A stretch of DNA of 64,000 bases from Geobacter sp. UBA6151 (GTDB lineage Bacteria > Desulfobacterota > Desulfuromonadia > Geobacterales > Pseudopelobacteraceae), in NCBI GenBank assembly GCA_002423105.1, contig DIUT01000030.1, forward strand, positions 1-64,000. Direction: 5' to 3'. This document shows, piece by piece, positions 18,092-27,261 of this stretch. Under the pieces are notes generated by a model. It was not told where the DNA came from. It worked only from the letters and a program-made list of their open reading frames with translations, and ran no database searches. Made by a program: the position numbers and the translations under genes. Position 1 is the stretch's first letter, and every line of letters starts with the position of its first letter.

Positions 18092-18445
18092 ATGCATCCT
18101 GATATTCCGGAAAAAACCTATTACAAGATCGGGGAAGTTGCCCGTCTTGCTGAACTTAAAGCTTCAGTTCTCCGATTCTGGGAAGCAGAGTTTCCCTTCC
18201 TCAATCCTGAAAAAAGCTCAACTGGTCAGCGGTTGTACACTCGTCAGGACATTGATCTGGTCATACAGATCAAACAGTTGCTGTATCACGAGAAATACAC
18301 GATTGAAGGGGTTCGTAAGAAACTGGCGCCCCGGAAATCACGCAAAAATGACGCAAAATTCCAGAGTGATACAGGTGATGATCTCTTTCTGGAAAAATTG
18401 CAGCAGATCAGGCAGGAACTGCTGCAACTGCGAGCGATGCTGTAA
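18092..18445 (+). CDS. MerR-family transcriptional regulator
   Basis: The 117-residue protein has an N-terminal MerR winged helix-turn-helix (YYKIGEVARLAELKASVLRFWE, about residues 10-75) with the wing RLYTRQDIDLVIQIKQLL, then a basic stretch (KLAPRKSRKND) and a short coiled coil at the C-terminus for dimerisation. There is no ligand-binding domain and no metal-site cysteine. It lies 21 bp after ihfA, probably in the same transcript, and 9 bp before tRNA-Pro. The target is unknown. Confidence 0.88.
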   Translation: MHPDIPEKTYYKIGEVARLAELKASVLRFWEAEFPFLNPEKSSTGQRLYTRQDIDLVIQIKQLLYHEKYTIEGVRKKLAPRKSRKNDAKFQSDTGDDLFLEKLQQIRQELLQLRAML

Positions 18446-18454
18446 CAGGTTTTT

Positions 18455-18531
18455 CGGTGCGTAGCGCAGCCTGGTAGCGCACTAGACTGGGGGTCTAGGG
18501 GTCGCAAGTTCGAATCTTGTCGCACCGACCA
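18455..18531 (+). tRNA. tRNA-Pro, anticodon GGG
   Basis: A full cloverleaf is visible: acceptor CGGTGCG/CGCACCG, D-stem GCGC/GCGC, anticodon stem CTAGA/TCTAG around loop CTGGGGG with anticodon GGG, T-stem GCAAG/CTTGT around TTCGAAT, and an encoded 3' ACCA. It reads CCC and CCU codons. No integrase or duplicated attachment half-site is seen next to it. Confidence 0.97.
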
Positions 18532-18533
18532 AT

Positions 18534-18573
18534 AAAATCAGCCACTTACATTAATTTGTAAGTGGCTGATTTT
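18534..18573. terminator. Intrinsic terminator after tRNA-Pro
   Basis: A 17-bp perfect stem (AAAATCAGCCACTTACA with its complement) around TTAATT. It separates the ihfA-merR-tRNA unit from the convergent glpK. Confidence 0.9.
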
Positions 18574-18603
18574 GCGTCTTGACTCCTGGTGCCTCCGACG
18601 CTT

Positions 18604-20100
18604 TTATTCACATATCTCCCAGCCTTTTGCCCGTTCAAGCGCCTGCTCCCAGAGTCTCTTCATGGCGGCTGCCTGAACACCTGGCATCTGTGGTGTAAAG
18701 ACACGCTCTCTTTGCCAGAACCTTTCTATCTCATTCCTGTCCTTCCAAAAGCCGACAGCAAGCCCGGCCAAGTATGCTGCGCCGAGGGCTGTTGTTTCAG
18801 ACACCAGAGGACGGACAACCGGTACGCCGAGCAGGTCCGACTGAAACTGCATCAGCAGATTGTTGACCGATGCGCCGCCGTCAACCCGCAGTTCCGAGAG
18901 TTGCACTCCTGAATCGGCTTCCATAGCGCAGAGCAGATCACTGCTCTGGAAGGCGATGCTTTCCAGGGTGGCGCGTGCAATATGGGCCGCCGTGGTGCCC
19001 CGTGAGATGCCGCTGATGGTGCCCCGTGCGTAGGGGTCCCAATGGGGGGCGCCAAGCCCTGAAAATGCCGGTACGAGAAATACGCCGCCGCTGTCGGGTA
19101 CTGTAGCGGCCAATGCCTCGACTTCAGACGAACTGCGGATTATCCCCAGCCCGTCACGCAGCCATTGCACCGCTGCACCGGCGATAAACACCGACCCTTC
19201 AAGGGCGTATTCGGCTTTGCCATTGATTTTCCAGGCCACAGTTGTCAGGAGTTTGTTGTATGAACTGACCGGCCTGTCTCCGGTATGCTTCAACATGAAA
19301 CAACCGGTGCCGTAGGTGTTTTTTGCCATACCTTCTCTGCTGCACGCTTGACCGAAGAGCGCGGCTTGCTGATCTCCCGCAATACCGCCGATGGGAATAC
19401 CCTCCAATATGTTTCCCGAACAGTCGCCATACAGGTCGCTGGAGTCCACCAGATCGGGCAGAACTGCCGCCGGGATGTTCAGGATTTCTAGGAGCTCTTT
19501 GTCCCAGGCTAAGGTGTGGATGTTGTACAGGAGAGTGCGGGATGCGTTGCTGGCATCGGTGATATGTAGTTTTTTATTTCCGGAAAGGTTCCAGGCCAGC
19601 CAGGAGTCAACGGTGCCGAAAGCCAGTTCTCCGGCCTCGGCCCGCGCCCGTGCGCCGGGAATGTTGTCCAGAAGCCAGGCCAGTTTGGTCCCTGAAAAAT
19701 AGGCATCCAGCACGAGGCCGGTCTTTTCCTGGAAGAGTTTCTCCAGTCCGTCGTGCCGTAGCCGGTCGCAATGGGCGGCGGTCCGCCGGTCTTGCCAGAC
19801 GATGGCGTTATGCAGTGGTTCTCCGCTCTTCCTGTCCCACAGCAGCGTTGTTTCCCGCTGGTTGGCAATGCCGATTGCCGCCACATCCCGTGGGGATACT
19901 CCGGCGCGGGAGAGCGCCTCAGCGGCAACTCCGGCCTGTGATGCCCAGATTTCCCTGCCGTCATGTTCAACCCAGCCCGGCTTGGGGAAAATCTGGCGGA
20001 ATTCATGCTGGGCAACGGCGCAGACGACGCCTTGTTTATCGAAAACAATTGCACGGGAACTGGTTGTTCCCTGATCAAGCGCAAGAATATGGCTGCTCAT
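18604..20100 (-). CDS. glpK: Glycerol kinase
   Basis: From ATG 20100 the protein has 498 residues and phosphorylates glycerol to sn-glycerol-3-phosphate in the cytoplasm. FGGY-kinase motifs are present: ALDQGTTSSRAIVFD at the N-terminus, GWVEHDGREIW, NQRETTLLWD, and the C-terminal ELRVDGGASVNNLLMQFQSD. A TTG at 20115 would add five residues, but the ATG at 20100 sits just after a G-rich ribosome site. No glpF or glpD is adjacent, so it stands alone between a terminator and the second MITE-like element. Confidence 0.96.
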   Translation of the reverse strand: MSSHILALDQGTTSSRAIVFDKQGVVCAVAQHEFRQIFPKPGWVEHDGREIWASQAGVAAEALSRAGVSPRDVAAIGIANQRETTLLWDRKSGEPLHNAIVWQDRRTAAHCDRLRHDGLEKLFQEKTGLVLDAYFSGTKLAWLLDNIPGARARAEAGELAFGTVDSWLAWNLSGNKKLHITDASNASRTLLYNIHTLAWDKELLEILNIPAAVLPDLVDSSDLYGDCSGNILEGIPIGGIAGDQQAALFGQACSREGMAKNTYGTGCFMLKHTGDRPVSSYNKLLTTVAWKINGKAEYALEGSVFIAGAAVQWLRDGLGIIRSSSEVEALAATVPDSGGVFLVPAFSGLGAPHWDPYARGTISGISRGTTAAHIARATLESIAFQSSDLLCAMEADSGVQLSELRVDGGASVNNLLMQFQSDLLGVPVVRPLVSETTALGAAYLAGLAVGFWKDRNEIERFWQRERVFTPQMPGVQAAAMKRLWEQALERAKGWEICE

Positions 20101-20174
20101 ATCCCCCCCCCTCAATGGTTGCAGTCAAACTGCTTCTTCAGTAGCATACTGCCGGGGTTTCTGGTAGTACTGTT

Positions 20175-20356
20175 AGGCACTTGGCAATAAGTAATTGTTT
20201 CAGATTGCGTTCGGATTTGGGTTAGATTTTGCTGGGCCGATTGAGCAAAACCGCAGGCGTAGTAAGGTTACGTCGAGGATTTTGTGATTGAGGTGCAGCG
20301 AAATATGGCCCGAAGACGGAATGCAATATGGAATTGTTATTTGTTGCCGAGTGCCT
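20175..20356. mobile_element. MITE-like repeat element, copy 2 (182 bp)
   Basis: Same length and structure as the element at 10533-10714. Its ends are AGGCACTTGGCAATAAGTAA and TTATTTGTTGCCGAGTGCCT. The inner segment GAGCAAAACCGCAGGCGTAG ... TACGTCGAGGATTTTG is conserved, as is AAATATGGCCCGAAGA. Divergence between copies is scattered and small. It ends 30 bp before the tex ATG, so again it lies just upstream of a start codon. The rest of the glpK-tex gap holds no gene I can support. Confidence 0.8.
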
Positions 20357-20386
20357 TATCAAAAACTGAAAAAGGATGAACCCCGC

Positions 20387-22681
20387 ATGGCGATCAATCA
20401 GCAGCATCTGTTGTCAATTACCACCATCATTACTGAAGAAACCGCTCTCAAAGCCGCTCAGGTCAGCAACACCATCACCCTGTTGCAGGAAGGGGCTACG
20501 GTTCCCTTTATCGCCCGCTACCGCAAGGAACAAACCGGCGAACTTGACGAAGTGCAGATCCGGACCATTGAAGAACGCTTGGCCTACTTTACGGAACTTG
20601 AGTCACGCCGCCAGACCATTCTCGCTTCCATAGAGGAACAAGGCAAGCTGACGCCGGAGTTACGGGGGCGGATCGAAGTAACTCGCCAGAAAACAGAACT
20701 TGAAGATCTGTATCTGCCCTACAAGCCCAAGCGCCGCACCAAGGCTACCATTGCCAAGGAGCGGGGACTGGAGCCGCTGGCCGATCTGATGGCGGCCCAG
20801 CTGGTGACCAGCGGCAGCGCTTCAGAGGCGGCAGCCCCCTTTGTTGATCAGGAAAAAGAGGTGCCCACCGCTGAAGCTGCACTTGAAGGAGCAGGCCATA
20901 TCCTGGCGGAACGTCTGGCAGATGATGCCGATGCCCGCGCCTTTGTCAGACGGCTTACCTGGCAGCAGGGGATCATGTCCAGTCGCGTTGCGCCGGATCA
21001 CAAGGATCAGGTGACCAAATTTGAAATGTACTACGATTATCAGGAACCGCTGAAAGAGATCCCTTCCCACCGGATGCTGGCCATGCGCCGGGGTGAGAAG
21101 GAGGAGGTGCTGCGTCTCTCTCTGCAGGCTCCTCTGGATGAGATTCTGGTTGGGCTGAAACACCGCCTGATTACGGGGGAGAGTATCTTCAAAGCAGATC
21201 TGGAAGCGGTGGCCGAGGATGCCTACAAACGGCTGATCGCCAACTCCATTGAGGTTGAGTTGCGTCTGCAGGCCAAGGACCTGGCTGATGAGGCGGCAAT
21301 CACGGTATTTGCCAGAAACCTGCGTAATCTGCTGCTGGCACCGCCTGCGGGGGGCAAGCGGGTGTTGGGAATCGACCCCGGTCTGCGTACCGGTTCTAAA
21401 CTGGCGGCGGTGGATGAAACAGGGCGGTTTCTGGAGCATGTCACCATCTACCCCCATACCGGTGCTGGACGGGTGCAGCAGGCTGCTCAGGAACTGCTGC
21501 GGCTTGTAGCAAGCCACGGTATTGAGATGATCGCTATCGGTAACGGCACCGCAGGACGGGAGATGGAACTGTTTGCAAAAGAGACCCTGGCCGGGGCAGG
21601 CAGGCATCTGCCGCTGGTGATGGTCAGCGAGGCCGGAGCCAGCGTCTATTCAGCTTCAGATATTGCCCGCGAAGAGTTTCCGGAGCTGGACCTTACGGTG
21701 CGGGGAGCCATTTCCATCGCCCGCCGTTTGCAGGATCCGCTGGCTGAACTGGTGAAGGTGGACCCCAAGAGCATTGGCGTGGGGCAGTATCAGCATGATG
21801 TCAACCAGACCATGCTGAAAAAGAGCCTGGATGAGGTGGTGGAGTCCTGCGTTAACTTTGTGGGGGTTAACCTGAACACCGCTTCCTGGGCGCTGTTGTC
21901 CTACGTTGCCGGGGTTGGCCCGGCTCTGGGTAAGGCCATTGCCCGTTTCCGCGATGAAAACGGTCCCTTTGCCTCACGCAAGGAGTTGATGAAGGTGCCC
22001 CGTTTCGGGGCAAAGGCTTTTGAACAGTCCGCCGGTTTTCTGCGTATCCGTGGCGGCAAGCATCCGCTGGATAACAGCGCCGTGCATCCGGAGCGCTATC
22101 CGCTGGTGGAAACCATGGCGGCCGATCTCAAGGTTTCCCTTGAACAGTTGACCAGTGATCCGGCCCTGGCGGATAAGATCAACCTGGGCAGCTACGTCAA
22201 TGGGGATGTGGGACTGCCGACACTGCGAGATATTCTGGAGGAGTTGAAAAAGCCGGGGCGTGACCCCCGCAAACAGTTTGAGACAGCCGGTTTCCGTGAT
22301 GATATCCGGGAGATCGGTGATTTAGAGGAGGGGATGATCCTGCAAGGGGTAGTGACCAACGTGACCGCCTTCGGGGCCTTTGTGGATATCGGCGTCCACC
22401 AGGACGGTCTGGTGCATGTCAGCCATCTGGCCAACCGTTTTGTGAAGGACCCCAACGATGCCGTGCAGGTGGGACAGGTGGTCAAGGTCAAGGTGTTGTC
22501 AGCGGATGCCCAACGCAAACGGATCGCGCTTTCCATCAAGGAGGCGGAAACCGGTGGCGCAGCTGTCAGGAAACCTGCCCAGGCTGCTTCCCGGCCCAAG
22601 CAGGAGCCTGTGGCAACGGTAGCGGCAGGAGGGCTTGATCTGAGCGCCATGGAACGCGCCGGTTTCCGGGTCAGGCGCTAG
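20387..22681 (+). CDS. tex: Tex-family RNA-binding transcription accessory protein
   Basis: From ATG 20387 the protein has 764 residues. In order it shows the Tex N-terminal helical region (LEDLYLPYKPKRRTKA near residue 105), a YqgF/RNase-H-like domain (VLGIDPGLRTGSKLA), helix-hairpin-helix motifs (LSYVAGVGPALGKAIA, and LMKVPRFGAKAFEQSAGFLR), and a C-terminal S1 domain (VTNVTAFGAFVDIGVHQDGLVHVS, about residues 650-720). Tex binds nucleic acid and affects transcription and stress tolerance in other bacteria. A longer frame begins at 20288 inside the MITE-like element, but AAAGGATGAA before 20387 supports the chosen start. It converges on oleD. Confidence 0.93.
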   Translation: MAINQQHLLSITTIITEETALKAAQVSNTITLLQEGATVPFIARYRKEQTGELDEVQIRTIEERLAYFTELESRRQTILASIEEQGKLTPELRGRIEVTRQKTELEDLYLPYKPKRRTKATIAKERGLEPLADLMAAQLVTSGSASEAAAPFVDQEKEVPTAEAALEGAGHILAERLADDADARAFVRRLTWQQGIMSSRVAPDHKDQVTKFEMYYDYQEPLKEIPSHRMLAMRRGEKEEVLRLSLQAPLDEILVGLKHRLITGESIFKADLEAVAEDAYKRLIANSIEVELRLQAKDLADEAAITVFARNLRNLLLAPPAGGKRVLGIDPGLRTGSKLAAVDETGRFLEHVTIYPHTGAGRVQQAAQELLRLVASHGIEMIAIGNGTAGREMELFAKETLAGAGRHLPLVMVSEAGASVYSASDIAREEFPELDLTVRGAISIARRLQDPLAELVKVDPKSIGVGQYQHDVNQTMLKKSLDEVVESCVNFVGVNLNTASWALLSYVAGVGPALGKAIARFRDENGPFASRKELMKVPRFGAKAFEQSAGFLRIRGGKHPLDNSAVHPERYPLVETMAADLKVSLEQLTSDPALADKINLGSYVNGDVGLPTLRDILEELKKPGRDPRKQFETAGFRDDIREIGDLEEGMILQGVVTNVTAFGAFVDIGVHQDGLVHVSHLANRFVKDPNDAVQVGQVVKVKVLSADAQRKRIALSIKEAETGGAAVRKPAQAASRPKQEPVATVAAGGLDLSAMERAGFRVRR

Positions 22682-22707
22682 CAGGTTTTTCAATAACCTG
22701 TTAGTCG

Positions 22708-23694
22708 TTACTGCTCCAGCCACTCTTTCAGCCGCCGTAACCCCTCATCAAGAGACACTTCAGGTTCATAGCCCAGATCCCGGCGGGCAGCGGAGATGTC
22801 GAACCAGTGGGCCGTGCCCAGCTCTTTGGCCACAAAGCGGGTCATGGGGGGCTCGCCGGACAGGTTGAAGAGCTTCCAGGCGGTTTCACAGACAATCCCC
22901 AGTGTATAAGCCAGTTGTGGTGAGATTGTCCCACTGACCGGTGCCACACCGGCTGCCCCGAGGATCCGGTTCACTATTTCCCAGAGCGGTACTGGCTCAT
23001 TGTTGCTGATGAAGTAGGCTTTGCCAGCCAGCGGACTGTCCGGTGTCAGCCGGTCGGCAGCCAGCAGGTGGGCCCGGGCCGCGTTGTCCACATAGACCGT
23101 ATCCACCAGGCAGGGACGGTTGCCGATCCGCCGCAGCCTGCCGCTCTTTCCCTTGGCAATAATCCGTGGCACCAGATGGTTGTCCCCCGGTCCCCAGATC
23201 AGGTGGGGTCGCAGTGACACCGTAGCCAGTTCCGGTCCGTTGGCAGCCAGCACCACCTGTTCGGCAAGGGCCTTGGTTTCGGGGTAGTGGGCCTCGAAAT
23301 GGGCCGGGTAGGGCAGTGATTCGTCGCCCCCTTCCACGTCGCTGCCGTCAAAGACCACGCTGGGGGAGCTGGTGTAGACCAGCTTGCCTATACCGTGAGC
23401 CCGGCAGGCGGCCAGTACGTTTTCGGTGCCGATGACGTTGGCTTGATAAAACTCGTCGTAGCCGCCCCAGATACCGGCCTTGGCCGCCACATGAAAGATG
23501 ATGTCGCAGCCTGCGGCGGCCTTCAGCAAGGCAGCACTATCGGTCAGGTCACCCTGCGCCTGTTCGACCCCCAGCTTTTCCAGCTCCGGGTAGGCGCCAC
23601 GGGAGAAGCTGCGTACCTGATCACCCCGCTCCCGCAGCATCCTGACGATTACGCCGCCCAAGAACCCTCCTCCGCCGGTAACTAACGCCTTCAT
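22708..23694 (-). CDS. oleD: OleD, 2-alkyl-3-ketoacyl reductase (short-chain dehydrogenase/epimerase family)
   Basis: The 328-residue NAD(P)-dependent enzyme has the Rossmann motif VTGGGGFLGGVIVRML (residues 5-20) and the catalytic YxxxK in HYPETKALAEQ. In olefin synthesis OleD reduces the 2-alkyl-3-ketoacid made by OleA to the 3-hydroxy acid. 3-beta-HSD-like motifs (FHVAAKAGIWG, YTSSPSVVFDG) are those of this subgroup. It is the last gene of the pfa-ole operon and overlaps oleC by 4 bp (ATGA). The family name rests on motif and position; a generic sterol-dehydrogenase-like label is the alternative, but the four-gene context makes OleD very likely. Confidence 0.92.
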   Translation of the reverse strand: MKALVTGGGGFLGGVIVRMLRERGDQVRSFSRGAYPELEKLGVEQAQGDLTDSAALLKAAAGCDIIFHVAAKAGIWGGYDEFYQANVIGTENVLAACRAHGIGKLVYTSSPSVVFDGSDVEGGDESLPYPAHFEAHYPETKALAEQVVLAANGPELATVSLRPHLIWGPGDNHLVPRIIAKGKSGRLRRIGNRPCLVDTVYVDNAARAHLLAADRLTPDSPLAGKAYFISNNEPVPLWEIVNRILGAAGVAPVSGTISPQLAYTLGIVCETAWKLFNLSGEPPMTRFVAKELGTAHWFDISAARRDLGYEPEVSLDEGLRRLKEWLEQ

Positions 23695-25325
23695 GACATT
23701 TTCTCCGCTGCCCAGACTGCCAGCTTTTCCCGGAATATCTTGGCGTTGTGGCGGATATCCACCGGAAAGGCGGGATGGAACAGGATGGTGGTGATACCGG
23801 CGGTGTGGTGATGGCTGGCGGCAATGGCCAGCAGCTCTTTGCGCAGGGTGTCGCGGTTGCCGGTAACGCCGTTCTCCAGTTCGACACAGACAATCGGCTG
23901 CTGATTACCCTTCAGACCTACCCCCACCAGAGCGCTGCGGAAGACTGCCGGATGGGTATTGAAGACCGCCTCCACCGGAATGGTGAACAGCGGACCAGCG
24001 GCTGTTTCAACCCGGTGGGACTTGCGACCGCAGAACCACAATCTACCCTGTTCGTCCAGTCGTCCCAGATCCCCCATGCGGTGGAAAAAGCCGCCTGCCG
24101 GATCGCTGATCTTGGCTTGCCGGTCGGCCTCGGGCCGCTGGTAGTAGCTGCGGGTCACCTGAGGACCCTGCACCACGATCTCCCCCACCTGTCCCGCTGC
24201 AACCTTCAGATCATCGTGCCAAACGGCAATCGGCTCGTCGCTGATCCGGATCAGTTCCACCCGCATGCCTGCCACCGGCTTGCCGATACAGACGCCGCCC
24301 CCCTGGTTGGTGACGGCGCTTGTCTCTTCCAGGATTTCCCGGCTGCCGATGGAGCAGACCGGCAGCGACTCCGTGGCACCGTAGGGGGTGAAAATTTCCA
24401 CCCCCGGCTCCAGCATGCGGGAAAATCGCTCCAGTACCGTTGCCGGAACCGGCGCGCCGGCCGAGATCACCCGTTTCAGGGTCGGCAGCCTGATCCCCTG
24501 TTCCGCTCCATAGCGTCCCACCCGGTTGATCAGGGCAGGAGAGCCGAACATGGTGGTTGCGCCGTAGCGGGTAATGGTGTCGATGATGGTACGGGGATCA
24601 ACGGAACCGGGCCGGGTGAAATCCATCTGCGGGATCACGGCGGTCATGCCCAGGGCCGGGGCGAACAGGGCAAACAGCGGAAAGGTGGGCAGATCGATCT
24701 CGCCGGGGCGGATATCGTAGACCTGCCGTAACGCCTCCACCTGGGCGCTGAAGTTGCCGTGGCTGTACACCGCCCCCTTGGGCGGGCCGGTGCTGCCGCT
24801 GGTGAACAGAATGGCGGCCAAATCGTCAGCAGCGGTCACGGCCATTGAGAACGGCTGATCCGGATTTTTGCTGATCAGTTCTGAAAGGGTGGCGCCGCCC
24901 CAGAACAGCCGCGGCCCCACGGTGATGACGGTAGTAAGGCTTTCTTTGGCCCAGCCCAGCAGCAGCCGTGCAACCTGTGCCTTGGGTATACCGATAAAGG
25001 CGGATGGCGCTGCCTCGGCCAAGCAGCTTTTCAGGTTCTTCAGCCCCAGGCCGGGATCGATCAGCACCGGCACCGCCCCCACCTTGAACAGGGCAAAGGT
25101 CAGGGCAAACAGCTCCGGGTTTGGGGGAACCATCAGTGCGGTACGGACGCCGCGGCCGATGCCGAGGGCGGTCAGGCCCCAGGCGATCCGGTCGGAGAGC
25201 CGATCAAGCTCGTGAAAGGTAACCGTTCTGTTTTCCGCAGGGAAGATGATGGCAGGCCGGTCCGGCTGCAACCGGGCCATTTCCGGCAGGTAGGCGGCGA
25301 TGTTGATAAAGCCGCCTCCGGTCAT
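23691..25325 (-). CDS. oleC: OleC, beta-lactone synthetase (AMP-forming)
   Basis: The 544-residue protein is an acyl-adenylate-forming enzyme. The ATP-binding loop LFTSGSTGPPKGA lies near residue 175, followed by FTPYGATESLP and the GDLGRLDEQGRLWFCGRKSHR hinge. OleC adenylates the 2-alkyl-3-hydroxy acid and closes it to a beta-lactone. A FNTHPAVFRSALVGVG segment and the late NAKIFREKL lysine match the C-terminal lobe. It overlaps oleB (upstream) by 4 bp, and oleD follows with the same overlap. In some bacteria OleB and OleC are fused; here they are separate. Confidence 0.92.
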   Translation of the reverse strand: MTGGGFINIAAYLPEMARLQPDRPAIIFPAENRTVTFHELDRLSDRIAWGLTALGIGRGVRTALMVPPNPELFALTFALFKVGAVPVLIDPGLGLKNLKSCLAEAAPSAFIGIPKAQVARLLLGWAKESLTTVITVGPRLFWGGATLSELISKNPDQPFSMAVTAADDLAAILFTSGSTGPPKGAVYSHGNFSAQVEALRQVYDIRPGEIDLPTFPLFALFAPALGMTAVIPQMDFTRPGSVDPRTIIDTITRYGATTMFGSPALINRVGRYGAEQGIRLPTLKRVISAGAPVPATVLERFSRMLEPGVEIFTPYGATESLPVCSIGSREILEETSAVTNQGGGVCIGKPVAGMRVELIRISDEPIAVWHDDLKVAAGQVGEIVVQGPQVTRSYYQRPEADRQAKISDPAGGFFHRMGDLGRLDEQGRLWFCGRKSHRVETAAGPLFTIPVEAVFNTHPAVFRSALVGVGLKGNQQPIVCVELENGVTGNRDTLRKELLAIAASHHHTAGITTILFHPAFPVDIRHNAKIFREKLAVWAAEKMS

Positions 25326-26224
25326 GCTGATGCTTTGGATGTTCTGATAAATTTCGATATGATAGGCACAACTTCCTCTTGCATGTCTTCAAGTATGTAA
25401 TGCCCAGCCTGGGGGTAGCTGTGCAGTTCGGCGGCTGGAAAGCGGTGCTGCCATTCGGCCAGGAAGTGGCGGTCAAAGACAAAGTCCTGTTCACCCCAGC
25501 AAATCAGCATCGGCAGCTTTTCAAATTGCCCGATCCTGTCGGCAACGTCGCAGATCAGCTCATAATTGCGATCTCCCGGTTGCAGCGGGATATCCTGCAC
25601 AAAGCGCAGGGTGGCGATCCGGTTCTGCCAGGAGTCATAGGGCAGTTGGTAGAGCGTTTGCAACTCGGTAGACATCGGATGCGCCTTGCAGCCCACCATG
25701 GCCGCCCCACGGCTGAAAGCGTTGAAACCGCGCACCAGCAGCGTGCCTAGCCAACTGTCCCGGCAGATGCGCAGAGCCAGCGGGAAGGTTTTGGAGGCGG
25801 GCAGCGGGAAGGCGGCGGTATTCATGATCACCAGCCGTTCGATTCGCTCTGGATGACGTACAGCATAAGCCATGCCGATCATGCCACCCCAGTCATGTAC
25901 CACCAGGGTGATCTTGTGCGGCAGTTCCAGGGAGTCCAGCAGACGTTCCAGATCATCCACCCGTTGGGGGAAGGTGTAGTCGTAGCGCTCATCCCCCGGT
26001 TTGTCGGAAAGGCCGCAGCCGATATGGTCCGGCACGATGCAGCGATGGCTGCTGCGCAAGACCAGTACCAGATTGCGGTAGTAGAAGGACCAGGAGGGGT
26101 TGCCGTGCAACATAACAACCGCCGATCCGCTGCCTTCGTCCAGATAGTGATACTTCAGGCCGTTAAGGTTGAGGTAGTGGCTCTCGAAGGGATAGTGCTT
26201 GGCTAAGGTAGGATTTCTCACCAT
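25322..26224 (-). CDS. oleB: OleB, beta-lactone decarboxylase (alpha/beta-hydrolase)
   Basis: The 300-residue alpha/beta-hydrolase resembles haloalkane dehalogenases. The nucleophile elbow LVVHDWGGM places Asp at residue 111 where esterases have Ser, as expected for OleB. The oxyanion region is HGNPSWSFYYRN (residues 40-51) and the catalytic His is in QAGHYILED near the C-terminus. OleB removes CO2 from the beta-lactone to leave the cis-olefin. It overlaps oleA by 7 bp and oleC by 4 bp. An ordinary dehalogenase or epoxide hydrolase is excluded mainly by context. Confidence 0.92.
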   Translation of the reverse strand: MVRNPTLAKHYPFESHYLNLNGLKYHYLDEGSGSAVVMLHGNPSWSFYYRNLVLVLRSSHRCIVPDHIGCGLSDKPGDERYDYTFPQRVDDLERLLDSLELPHKITLVVHDWGGMIGMAYAVRHPERIERLVIMNTAAFPLPASKTFPLALRICRDSWLGTLLVRGFNAFSRGAAMVGCKAHPMSTELQTLYQLPYDSWQNRIATLRFVQDIPLQPGDRNYELICDVADRIGQFEKLPMLICWGEQDFVFDRHFLAEWQHRFPAAELHSYPQAGHYILEDMQEEVVPIISKFIRTSKASA

Positions 26225-27261
26225 TCCACCGCCAGCATCATGCAGTTTAACCCACTACCGATTCCCAGAAATGCCACTTTGTCGCCGGTGAGCAGGATGT
26301 CCCGCTCTACAGCCAGGGCAGCGGTCAGCGGCAAGGAGACGGTCCCCATGTTGCCCAGGAATTCGTAGGTGGTGAAATCCTTATCCGCCGGAATGCCCAG
26401 AGTTTTCAGGATCATGTTCTGATGGGCCGAACCGACCTGATGGCAGATCACCCGGTCAACCTGCTCCGCCTGCCAGCCGACATGGGGCAGGAAAGCCTCC
26501 CAGGTACGGCGGCCCAGTTCCACGCCATGGTTCATCACGTTGACACCATCGGTACTCATGGACTGCCGGTAGCCTCCCTTGCCATCCGGGTTGACACCCC
26601 ACAGGCAGAGGTTGTGGTGTTGCGGGGCAGACTTGGCAATGCCTCCCAGCAAACGGTGCGGCGCTTCTGTCCCGAAGGAGCCGTCGGAGAGCAGTACCGC
26701 CACGGCTCCGGAGCCGCCGGTAAGTGTGGCCAGTGCGCTGGCAAAATGTTGCATGTTGCGCTCTTCCAGCATCCGGGCGATCATCACTTCGTTGATTTCA
26801 CGGGCCGATTCGCAGGACACCACCAGCCCGGCCCTGATCTGGCCCAGTTCGATCCGGTTGGCGATATCCAGAATACCGTTCAGCACCCCCAGACAGGCGT
26901 TGGAGATGTCATAAATGGCAGTATCGCCGCCCACTCCCAGGCTGTCTGCCACACGGCAGGCGGTGGCCGGTTCAAACTGCTCACGGCAGACCCCGGTATA
27001 GATCAGGGCACCGATATCTCCTGCTCTTACGCCGGTGGCGGCCAAGACCTTGCGGGCTGCTGAAGCCGCCCCCTGGGAAAGCGGATAACCCGGCTCCCAC
27101 CAGCGCCGTTCACGGATGCCGGTCATGGCCTGCAACTGGCCCGGCGCAATGCGCAGTTCACGGTAGAGCGGTTCCAGCCGCGCCTCCAGGTCGCTGGTGG
27201 AAATCACCACCGGTGCCAACTCGTAATCCAGCGCCTCTATATACACCTTCCGGTAGTTCAT
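26218..27261 (-). CDS. oleA: OleA, acyl-CoA/ACP head-to-head condensing thiolase
   Basis: The 347-residue thiolase-fold enzyme joins two fatty acyl chains by non-decarboxylative Claisen condensation, the first committed step of long-chain olefin synthesis. The nucleophile is Cys123 in DISNACLGVLNG, and Glu97 in QFEPATACRVA matches the OleA-specific glutamate. Both differ from Cys143 and Glu117 of the Xanthomonas enzyme by the same offset of 20. The catalytic His (ICHQVGSAHQNMI) and the Asn (FLGNMGTVSLP) are present. FabH-like proteins lack that glutamate. Its ATG overlaps the pfaC stop (ATGA), so it is coupled directly to the PUFA synthase. Confidence 0.95.
   Translation of the reverse strand: MNYRKVYIEALDYELAPVVISTSDLEARLEPLYRELRIAPGQLQAMTGIRERRWWEPGYPLSQGAASAARKVLAATGVRAGDIGALIYTGVCREQFEPATACRVADSLGVGGDTAIYDISNACLGVLNGILDIANRIELGQIRAGLVVSCESAREINEVMIARMLEERNMQHFASALATLTGGSGAVAVLLSDGSFGTEAPHRLLGGIAKSAPQHHNLCLWGVNPDGKGGYRQSMSTDGVNVMNHGVELGRRTWEAFLPHVGWQAEQVDRVICHQVGSAHQNMILKTLGIPADKDFTTYEFLGNMGTVSLPLTAALAVERDILLTGDKVAFLGIGSGLNCMMLAVEW

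Noticed and set aside
18455..18604. Integrated element at tRNA-Pro
   Set aside because: No integrase and no duplicated 3' end of the tRNA; glpK follows after a normal terminator.
22682..22700. Terminator between tex and oleD (CAGGTT...AACCTG)
   Set aside because: The stem is only 6 bp with no T run, too weak to call.
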